From positions 1 through 17,592 of the forward strand of contig CAMAHO010000026.1 in NCBI GenBank assembly GCA_945834545.1: a stretch of 17,592 nucleotides of DNA, in the 5' to 3' direction. Source of the stretch: an uncultured Lachnospiraceae bacterium. Lineage in GTDB: Bacteria; Bacillota; Clostridia; Lachnospirales; Lachnospiraceae. The notes beneath the pieces are model-generated. The model worked only from the letters and a program-made list of their open reading frames with translations, did not search any database and was not told the origin of the DNA. The translations under genes and the position numbers were made by a program. How positions within the stretch are numbered: position 1 is the stretch's first letter; each line of letters starts with the position of its first letter. This document shows, one piece after another, positions 1-5,696 of this stretch.

Positions 1-3
1 GAC

Positions 4-32
4 TTGCAAGTCGCAGGTCTTTTGTGTAAACT
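4..32 (+). promoter_or_regulatory. Candidate sigma-A promoter of the purine operon
   Basis: TTGCAA (4-9) and TAAACT (27-32) are separated by 17 bases, close to the vegetative consensus. They lie about 80 bases upstream of purE. A perfect 12-bp palindrome, GACTTGCAAGTC (1-12), overlaps the -35 box and could be a protein-binding site. The window starts here, so the upstream context is missing. No purine riboswitch core or PurR box is recognisable in the leader. Confidence 0.4.
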
Positions 33-110
33 AGATGTAGTGGTGTGCTTTATCAAAAAACTCCACAAATTGCGTTTTTTAGGTAGTACAGACAGAAAGG
101 ACAAGACGTC

Positions 111-635
111 ATGACAGAACAGAAGAATGCCAAGGTTGGCATTGTAATGGGTAGTGATTCCGATATGCCTATTATGGCAAAGGCGGCTGATATTTTAGAG
201 GAGCTTGGTATTGATTATGAGATGACCATTATCAGTGCCCACAGAGAGCCGGATGTGTTTTTTGAATATGCTAAGTCTGCAGAGGAGAAGGGCTTCAAGG
301 TAATTATCGCCGGTGCCGGTATGGCGGCTCATTTACCCGGTATGTGTGCAGCGATTTTCCCCATGCCGGTCATTGGGATTCCTATGCATACCACCTCTTT
401 AGGGGGAAGGGATTCCCTGTATTCTATTGTACAGATGCCCTCCGGCATTCCTGTTGCTACGGTGGCGATTAACGGCGGCGCCAATGCCGGCTTGCTGGCT
501 GCAAAGATTTTGGCAACCTCTGATGAGGCTCTTTTGCAGAAGTTAAAGGAGTACAGCAAAAAGCTTAAGGAGCAGGTTGAGGCCAAGGATGCCAAGCTGC
601 AGGAAGTAGGCTATAAAAAATATATGGAGAAATAG
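111..635 (+). CDS. purE: N5-carboxyaminoimidazole ribonucleotide mutase, PurE class I
   Basis: The product is a 174-residue cytoplasmic enzyme of de novo purine synthesis that converts N5-CAIR to CAIR. The N-terminal phosphate-binding GSDSD motif is at residues 14-18. The active-site SAHRE segment is at 42-46, with His44 matching the catalytic His of PurE. The glycine-rich GAGMAAHLPG is at 68-77, and the core SIVQMPSGIPVATVAI is at 105-120. Class II PurE enzymes read differently in these segments. Length is normal for the family, with a slightly longer Lys/Glu-rich C-terminal helix. AGAAAGGA (94-101) is the ribosome binding site, 9 bases before the ATG. PurK, its usual partner, is not in the window. 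It is the first gene of the operon, and purM follows after 86 bases. Confidence 0.97.
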   Translation: MTEQKNAKVGIVMGSDSDMPIMAKAADILEELGIDYEMTIISAHREPDVFFEYAKSAEEKGFKVIIAGAGMAAHLPGMCAAIFPMPVIGIPMHTTSLGGRDSLYSIVQMPSGIPVATVAINGGANAGLLAAKILATSDEALLQKLKEYSKKLKEQVEAKDAKLQEVGYKKYMEK

Positions 636-694
636 TTCTCCCCTGAATAAAAGAACGAAATATCCTATTAAGTTTATGAACAGAAAGAGAAAAT

Positions 695-707
695 TGTCCT
701 GAGGACA
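695..707 (+). repeat. Small perfect inverted repeat between purE and purM
   Basis: TGTCCT and AGGACA are exact complements around a single central G, ending just upstream of the purM Shine-Dalgarno AGGA (714-717). It could form a short RNA hairpin near the ribosome binding site or be a protein site. There is no U-tract, so it is not a terminator. Confidence 0.35.
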
Positions 708-721
708 GAAATGAGGAAACC

Positions 722-1747
722 ATGGATTACAAGAAAGCTGGAGTAGACATTGAGGCTGGCTACAAGTCAGTAGAACTGATGAAGGAATATGTTAAGGGAA
801 CTATGAGACCGGAGGTATTAGGTGGCCTTGGAGGCTTTTCCGGAGCGTTTTCCTTAAGCAAGATTAAGGAAATGGAGGACCCTGTGCTTCTTTCCGGTAC
901 CGATGGCTGTGGTACCAAGGTTAAGCTGGCCTTTTTAATGGACAAGCATGATACCATCGGTATTGACGCTGTTGCAATGTGTGTTAATGATGTGGCCTGT
1001 GCAGGTGGCGAGCCACTGTTTTTCCTGGATTACATCGCCTGCGGCAAGAATTATCCGGAAAAGATTGCTACCATCGTTAAGGGCGTGGCAGAGGGCTGTA
1101 AGCAGTCAGAGTGTGCTTTGATTGGCGGCGAGACAGCAGAGCATCCCGGGCTTATGCCGGAGGATGAATATGATTTGGCAGGCTTTAGTGTCGGCGTGGT
1201 GGACCGCAAGGACATGATTACCGGCGAGAATATCAAACCCGGAGATGTCTTAATCGGTATGGCTTCCTCAGGTGTACATTCCAATGGTTTCTCTCTTGTG
1301 AGAAAGGTGTTTGAGATGACCAAGGAGAGCCTGGATACCTATTATGAAGAGTTGGGAACGACTCTGGGAGAGGCATTGATTGCACCTACCAGGATTTATG
1401 TAAAGGCGCTGAAATCCATCAAGGAAGCAGGAGTGACAGTTCACGGCTGCAGCCATATCACCGGTGGCGGTTTCTATGAGAATATTCCCAGAATGCTTCC
1501 TGAGGGCGTTCGGGCTGTGGTAAAGAAGGACAGCTATGAAGTGCCTCCTATCTTTAAATTATTGCAAAAGACCGGCGATATTGCAGAGGAAATGATGTAT
1601 AACACCTACAACATGGGCTTGGGTATGGTCCTTGCTATTGATCCTGCTGATGTGGACAAGACTATGGAAGCAATTCGCAAGACCGGGGATGTTCCTTATA
1701 TTGTAGGTAGCTGTGAGGCAGGCGAAAAGGGAGTAACATTATGCTAA
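722..1747 (+). CDS. purM: Phosphoribosylformylglycinamidine cyclo-ligase (AIR synthetase)
   Basis: The product is a 341-residue cytoplasmic enzyme that closes the imidazole ring, making AIR from FGAM with ATP. Family signatures are present in order. GTDGCGTKVKLA (59-70) is the ATP-loop equivalent of DGVGTK. GIDAVAMCVNDVACAGGEP (80-98) and ALIGGETAEHPG (132-143) follow, then GVHSNGFSLVR (184-194) and HITGGGFYENIPR near 245. Length matches the usual 340-350. The ATG at 722 is set by AGGA (714-717). The last 7 bases overlap the start of purN (1741-1747, ATGCTAA), which implies translational coupling. Its substrate is made by PurL, which is not encoded in the window. Confidence 0.97.
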   Translation: MDYKKAGVDIEAGYKSVELMKEYVKGTMRPEVLGGLGGFSGAFSLSKIKEMEDPVLLSGTDGCGTKVKLAFLMDKHDTIGIDAVAMCVNDVACAGGEPLFFLDYIACGKNYPEKIATIVKGVAEGCKQSECALIGGETAEHPGLMPEDEYDLAGFSVGVVDRKDMITGENIKPGDVLIGMASSGVHSNGFSLVRKVFEMTKESLDTYYEELGTTLGEALIAPTRIYVKALKSIKEAGVTVHGCSHITGGGFYENIPRMLPEGVRAVVKKDSYEVPPIFKLLQKTGDIAEEMMYNTYNMGLGMVLAIDPADVDKTMEAIRKTGDVPYIVGSCEAGEKGVTLC

Positions 1748-2364
1748 ATGTGGTTGTTTGTGTGTCCGGCGGCGGAACCAATTTACAGGCAATTTTGGAT
1801 GCTGTGAGAGACGGCAAGATTACAAACACGAAAATCATAGGAGTGGTGAGCAATAATCCCACGGCCAAGGCTTTGGAGAGGGCAGAGAAAGCCGGCGTTC
1901 CCGGTATCTGTATGTCCCCCAAGGAATACCCGGACAGAGCAGCTTTTAACCATGCCTTTACGGAGAAAATGAAGGAATGGAATCCGGATTTGATTGTGCT
2001 GGCAGGATTTTTAGTAAAGATACCGGAGGAGATGACAAGTGCTTTTTCCGGCAGGATTATCAATATTCATCCGTCTCTGATCCCTTCTTTTTGCGGAGTG
2101 GGCTTTTATGGCTTGAAGGTTCACGAGGAAGCACTAAGAAGAGGGGTGAAGGTAACGGGAGCTACCGTGCATTTTGTAAACGACGGCATGGACGAGGGAC
2201 CAATCATTGCACAGAAAGCGGTTCTGGTCCAGGATAACGACACCCCGGAGGTTTTGCAGCGCAGGGTCATGGAGCAGGCTGAGTGGCTTCTGCTGCCCCA
2301 GGCCATTGATGACATTGCAAATGACAGAATTGAGATTGTAAACGGTCAGGTTCGCAGAAAATAG
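1741..2364 (+). CDS. purN: Phosphoribosylglycinamide formyltransferase
   Basis: The product is a 207-residue enzyme that transfers the formyl group of 10-formyl-tetrahydrofolate to GAR, giving FGAR. The GAR-binding loop SGGGTNLQAIL is at residues 9-19. The catalytic triad known from E. coli PurN (Asn106, His108, Asp144) corresponds to Asn108 and His110 in INIHP and Asp151 in DGMDEGP. The folate-site His in TVHFVND is His144. The insert FCGVGFYGLKVH replaces the shorter loop of enterobacterial PurN, a form I associate with Clostridia. The start codon lies inside the end of purM, and AAAAGGGAG just upstream within purM can act as its ribosome binding site. purD follows after 67 bases. Confidence 0.97.
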   Translation: MLNVVVCVSGGGTNLQAILDAVRDGKITNTKIIGVVSNNPTAKALERAEKAGVPGICMSPKEYPDRAAFNHAFTEKMKEWNPDLIVLAGFLVKIPEEMTSAFSGRIINIHPSLIPSFCGVGFYGLKVHEEALRRGVKVTGATVHFVNDGMDEGPIIAQKAVLVQDNDTPEVLQRRVMEQAEWLLLPQAIDDIANDRIEIVNGQVRRK

Positions 2365-2389
2365 TTTTTCGGGTTTGACCATGTCAGTT

Positions 2390-2406
2390 TAACGAAACAT
2401 TCGTTA
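2390..2406 (+). repeat. Perfect 7-bp inverted repeat between purN and purD
   Basis: TAACGAA and TTCGTTA flank a 3-base loop (ACA), ending 12 bases before the purD Shine-Dalgarno AAGGAG. It could be an intercistronic hairpin affecting purD translation or mRNA ends, or an operator. No U-run follows it. It does not match the tandem Bacillus PurR box spacing. Confidence 0.35.
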
Positions 2407-2431
2407 GCGTACATAGATAAGGAGATTGGAT

Positions 2432-3709
2432 ATGAAGGTATTGATCGTTGGCGGCGGTGGCAGAGAGCATGCCATAGCTGTGAGCATGAAAAAGAGTCCC
2501 AGGGTGGATAAGCTGTACTGTGTTCCCGGGAATGCGGGAATCGCCCAGATTGCAGAATGTGAGCCCGGCATTGGCGTTATGGAGTTTGAAAGAATAGTTG
2601 CTTACGCCAAGGAGAAGCAGGTGGATTTGGTCTTTGTGGCACCGGATGACCCCTTGGTAGGAGGTTTGGTGGATGCGTTGGAGGAAGCAGGTATTCGCAC
2701 CTTTGGTCCCAATAAGGCAGCAGCTATCTTGGAGGGAAGCAAGGCCTTCTCCAAGGATTTGATGAAAAAGTACAACATTCCTACAGCAGCCTACGAGACC
2801 TTCGAGGATGCTGACAAGGCTATGGAATATCTAAAGACAGCTGACATGCCCATCGTGCTCAAAGCGGACGGGCTGGCACTGGGCAAGGGTGTATTAATCT
2901 GTAATACCCTGGAGGAAGCCTTGGCCGGTGTGAAGGAGATTATGACGGACAAGCATTTCGGCAGTGCCGGAAACAAGATGGTAGTGGAAGAGTTTATGAC
3001 TGGTAGAGAGGTTTCCGTGTTATCCTTTGTGGATGGCAAAACCATCAAAACCATGACCTCAGCACAGGACCACAAGAGGGCAAAGGACGGTGACCAGGGC
3101 TTAAATACCGGAGGAATGGGGAATTTCTCCCCCAGCCCCTTCTATACCAAGGAAGTGGATGAGTTTTGCCAGAAGTACATATATCAACCCACCGTGGATG
3201 CTATGGCAAAGGAGGGAAGAACCTTTAAGGGAGTCATTTTCTTTGGCCTGATGCTGACACCAAAGGGACCGAAGGTGTTGGAGTACAACGCAAGATTTGG
3301 GGATCCCGAGACACAGGTCGTACTTTGTCGTATGAAAAACGATATTATGGATGTGATCGATGCCTGCATTGACGGAACCTTGGATCAAATCAATTTGGAA
3401 TTTGAGGACAATGCAGCAGTTTGCGTGGTGCTGGCTTCCGACGGCTATCCGGTTGCCTATGAAAAGGGCTTTGAGATTACAGGCCTGGATAACTTTGAGG
3501 GCAAGGAGGATTACTATTGCTTCCATGCCGGCAGCAAGTTTAATAAGGAGGGCAAGATTGTGACCAACGGTGGCCGTGTCCTTGGCATCACTGCCACCGG
3601 GGCGACTTTGAAAGAAGCAAGAGCGAAGGCCTATGAGGCAACGAAATGGGTTTCCTTTGCCAACAAATATATGCGTACAGATATCGGAAAGGCCATTGAT
3701 GAGGCATAG
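2432..3709 (+). CDS. purD: Phosphoribosylamine-glycine ligase (GAR synthetase)
   Basis: The product is a 425-residue ATP-grasp enzyme that joins phosphoribosylamine and glycine with ATP hydrolysis to give GAR, the substrate of PurN next door. The N-terminal GGGGREHA is at residues 7-14. The ATP-grasp core has KADGLALGKG (144-153), DHKRAKDGDQGLNTGGMG (213-230) and the metal/ATP-binding NARFGDPE (286-293). Length is usual for PurD. ATG 2432 is chosen over the in-frame TTG at 2426 because AAGGAG (2419-2424) is 7 bases from the ATG but only 1 base from the TTG. No terminator is seen after the stop codon, so transcription probably continues into the SH3 protein gene. Confidence 0.97.
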   Translation: MKVLIVGGGGREHAIAVSMKKSPRVDKLYCVPGNAGIAQIAECEPGIGVMEFERIVAYAKEKQVDLVFVAPDDPLVGGLVDALEEAGIRTFGPNKAAAILEGSKAFSKDLMKKYNIPTAAYETFEDADKAMEYLKTADMPIVLKADGLALGKGVLICNTLEEALAGVKEIMTDKHFGSAGNKMVVEEFMTGREVSVLSFVDGKTIKTMTSAQDHKRAKDGDQGLNTGGMGNFSPSPFYTKEVDEFCQKYIYQPTVDAMAKEGRTFKGVIFFGLMLTPKGPKVLEYNARFGDPETQVVLCRMKNDIMDVIDACIDGTLDQINLEFEDNAAVCVVLASDGYPVAYEKGFEITGLDNFEGKEDYYCFHAGSKFNKEGKIVTNGGRVLGITATGATLKEARAKAYEATKWVSFANKYMRTDIGKAIDEA

Positions 3710-3769
3710 CTTTTCCATTCTACTCGAAAATGAGCAAGAATGCGCGGAAGGAGAAAGACGAGGTAGGGT

Positions 3770-5119
3770 ATGAAAACAGGCAAGAAAATGCAGTGGGTAA
3801 AGTCACTTTTGTGTATGGCTATTTTTGTGTTCCTCTTATATGCTGCGGGCAGCACAGCGGATGCAGAGACGGCAGCTACGGTTATTGCCAGAAGTGCAAA
3901 TATCAGACAGGAGGCAAATGCAAACAGCACCGTTGTCGCCAGTGTAGTCAAGGACAACACTGTTTCCATTATTGGAAAGATTACCGGGGCAGATGGCAAG
4001 GTTTGGTATCAGGTATTCATTGATGCAGACAACAAGGGATATATTCGTTCAGATCTAGTACAGGTGGATGCAAATGCCGACATCCCTCTGTTGGAAGGCT
4101 CTGCTTCGGATACGACGACCTCTAACACAGATACTGCAGGCCAATCAGCAACGGTGGATCCTACAGGAGCAATTGAGGTGGTACCTGTAACGGGAACCAT
4201 TAGCGGTGCCAATACTGTGAATGTCAGGGCTAAGGCCTCTAAGAATGCAGGCTGGGTTGCTTCTGTACAGAAAAATACCGCTGTCACTGTTACAGGATAT
4301 ATGGATGCCTCTGACGGAAGGTGGTATTTGCTTAGCTTTGACCAGAGCGGACAACAGGTACAAGGTTTTATCCGATCGGATTATGTAAGCTTAAACGGAG
4401 AACTGCAGGAGCCTGCGGCAGAGGTACCGGAGCAGCCGGCGGAGACTCCCACAGAGGAAGTGCCTGCGGATAATGGAGGAGAGAACCAGGGAGTACAGAC
4501 ACCGGATCAACCTTATGACGTAGGTATCGTCAATGAAAAGTGGTATCTCTTTGATTATGACAATGGGAAGCAGTATGCCATCAGTGATTTTATCACGGCA
4601 AAGGACAACTATAAGGCAAAGCTGGAAGAGAGCGAAAAGAAGCTGAATGGTAAGAATATCCTGGTTGTAGTTTTGATCCTTGTTATCGTTGCATTGGTAG
4701 GTGTGCTGGCATTCTTTGTTTATAAGCTGTTCTTTAACCAGGATGCGGATTTTGCACCCAGGCGAGAAGAACGAAATCCTGTACGACAAGGTGAGGGACA
4801 GCGCAAAACAGCCCAGGGAAGCTCCCAGGCCCGTAATCCGCGCCAAGGCCAGAGACCGTCGGCAAAACAGGGTGGAATATCTCAGAGCCATCCAAGTCAG
4901 GGGAACAAAGAGCATGACATACGGGTGAGAAGTGTTTCCACCCCCACAGGAGGCAAGACGGTAAGTGCTCCTGAAACGAACCAGTCTGTTCAGGAAAAGG
5001 CTCCCGGCAATGAGCAGAAGGCAAATGTAAAGCAGGAACATCAGCCGAAGAATTTCATACAGGACGATGACGAATTTACCTTCGAATTTCTGAATTGGAA
5101 TGGAGAAGAGGACGAATAA
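3770..5119 (+). CDS. Bitopic membrane protein with two extracellular SH3b domains
   Basis: The protein has 449 residues. A hydrophobic signal-like segment (about 9-28) is followed by a possible AxA cleavage site (AGSTADA-E). Two bacterial SH3 (SH3_3-type) domains lie at about 34-99 and 142-208, joined by a Ser/Thr-rich linker. Each contains the typical NIR or NVR start and a GFIRSDYV- or GYIRSDLV-like end. After a Pro/Glu-rich stretch (211-248) comes a short WYLFDYDNGKQYAI segment, a charged helix (276-292) and a second membrane segment (about 296-322). The rest is a long low-complexity basic tail, then a strongly acidic and aromatic end, DDDEFTFEFLNWNGEEDE (432-449). The SH3b domains should sit outside and probably bind peptidoglycan; the tail should be cytoplasmic. 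GAGG (3760-3763) sets the start. It is probably co-transcribed with the pur genes. The specific function is unknown. Confidence 0.85.
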   Translation: MKTGKKMQWVKSLLCMAIFVFLLYAAGSTADAETAATVIARSANIRQEANANSTVVASVVKDNTVSIIGKITGADGKVWYQVFIDADNKGYIRSDLVQVDANADIPLLEGSASDTTTSNTDTAGQSATVDPTGAIEVVPVTGTISGANTVNVRAKASKNAGWVASVQKNTAVTVTGYMDASDGRWYLLSFDQSGQQVQGFIRSDYVSLNGELQEPAAEVPEQPAETPTEEVPADNGGENQGVQTPDQPYDVGIVNEKWYLFDYDNGKQYAISDFITAKDNYKAKLEESEKKLNGKNILVVVLILVIVALVGVLAFFVYKLFFNQDADFAPRREERNPVRQGEGQRKTAQGSSQARNPRQGQRPSAKQGGISQSHPSQGNKEHDIRVRSVSTPTGGKTVSAPETNQSVQEKAPGNEQKANVKQEHQPKNFIQDDDEFTFEFLNWNGEEDE

Positions 5120-5136
5120 ATAATGCTGTGAATGGT

Positions 5137-5167
5137 AGCCCCGGGGCTAAGAACCCGGGGCTTTTTT
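5137..5167 (+). terminator. Strong intrinsic terminator after the SH3 protein gene
   Basis: AGCCCCGGG (5137-5145) pairs perfectly with CCCGGGGCT (5154-5162) around an 8-base loop, followed by a T-run to 5167. It lies 17 bases after the SH3 protein stop codon and marks the end of the purE-to-SH3 transcription unit. Confidence 0.95.
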
Positions 5168-5190
5168 GTCTGTGTTATTTCGCCAATAAT

Positions 5191-5202
5191 TCCCATATGG
5201 GA
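5191..5202. promoter_or_regulatory. Perfect 12-bp palindrome upstream of the gntR-clpC promoter
   Basis: TCCCATATGGGA is self-complementary and lies 19 bases upstream of the -35 box, a position suited to an activator or a second repressor site. The binding protein is unknown. Confidence 0.35.
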
Positions 5203-5221
5203 GATTTCTTGTGTCCACAGG

Positions 5222-5250
5222 TTGACAGTGGTAGCATACTGTTATAATAT
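5222..5250 (+). promoter_or_regulatory. Promoter of the gntR-clpC operon
   Basis: A consensus TTGACA (5222-5227) is followed by TATAAT (5243-5248) at 15 bases, or by TAATAT (5245-5250) at the usual 17. It lies 32 bases upstream of the GntR start codon and after the 5137-5167 terminator. No other promoter is visible before clpC. Confidence 0.75.
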
Positions 5251-5261
5251 GTATATAACAG
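5239..5261. promoter_or_regulatory. Candidate operator: 8-bp inverted repeat over the -10 box
   Basis: CTGTTATA (5239-5246) and TATAACAG (5254-5261) are perfect inverted copies separated by 7 bases. They cover the -10 and probable start point of the gntR-clpC promoter. GntR-family dimers bind symmetric sites of about this size, so repression by the protein encoded just downstream is the natural inference. No copy with both arms was seen elsewhere in the window. Confidence 0.55.
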
Positions 5262-5281
5262 CAAGAAAGGTGGCGATACAA

Positions 5282-5662
5282 ATGATAATTGAAATTGATT
5301 TTAATAGTGACGAAGCATTATATCAGCAGCTTTGCAATCAGATTATCATGGGAATTGCTATGGACCATTTTCATGAAGGTGAGTCCCTGCCAAGTGTACG
5401 ACAGATGGCGGAAACCGTAGGGATTAACATGCACACCGTGAATAAAGCTTATTCAATTTTGAAGCAGCAGGGCTTTCTGCAGGTGGATAGGCGTCGTGGA
5501 GCAGTTATTGCGATCGATGCGGATAAAATGTACGCTTTAGAGGAATTGAGGAGCGATTTGACGGTAACACTTGCTAAGAGCTGCTGTAAGAATATTACTA
5601 AGGACGAAATTCATCAAATGATCGACGAGATTTACGACAATTATATGCGCTCCTTTTCATAG
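5282..5662 (+). CDS. GntR-family transcriptional regulator, YtrA-like
   Basis: A 126-residue cytoplasmic DNA-binding protein. The winged helix-turn-helix of GntR type spans about residues 10-77: ALYQQLCNQI, then GESLPSVRQMAETVGINMHTVNKAYSIL, then the wing GFLQVDRRRGAVI. It is followed by only about 45 residues of helical tail, as in the short YtrA subfamily, with no ligand-binding FCD or UTRA domain. The ATG at 5282 is set by AAAGGTGG (5267-5274). An in-frame upstream extension to 5132 would run through the terminator and promoter. YtrA regulators usually sit beside ABC transporter genes; this one lies 34 bases before clpC with no promoter between. It probably represses its own operon through the inverted repeat at 5239-5261; the effector is unknown. 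Confidence 0.9.
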   Translation: MIIEIDFNSDEALYQQLCNQIIMGIAMDHFHEGESLPSVRQMAETVGINMHTVNKAYSILKQQGFLQVDRRRGAVIAIDADKMYALEELRSDLTVTLAKSCCKNITKDEIHQMIDEIYDNYMRSFS

Positions 5663-5696
5663 CTTGTAGGATTAAAATGGATAACGGAGGTGGGGA

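Noticed and set aside
56..80. A-run and T-run hairpin (AAAAAAC...GTTTTTT) as a terminator or riboswitch upstream of purE
   Set aside because: The stem is nearly all A-T with a 12-base loop, and no conserved purine or ZTP riboswitch core could be recognised in the leader.
2426..2431. In-frame TTG start for purD six bases before the ATG
   Set aside because: It is only 1 base from the AAGGAG Shine-Dalgarno, whereas the ATG at 2432 has proper spacing and begins the conserved N-terminus MKVLIVGGGG.
4391..5041. 216-codon minus-strand frame opposite the SH3 protein gene
   Set aside because: Cys/Leu/Arg-rich translation of the complementary strand with no domain; the plus-strand gene explains the region.
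5132..5281. N-terminal extension of the GntR regulator to 5132
   Set aside because: The extension would be translated through the intrinsic terminator and the promoter, has no family similarity, and the ATG at 5282 has a good ribosome binding site.
5663..5696. Separate promoter or CtsR/CIRCE site in front of clpC
   Set aside because: The 34-base gap holds only the ribosome binding site; no heptad repeats, CIRCE or promoter boxes are visible.
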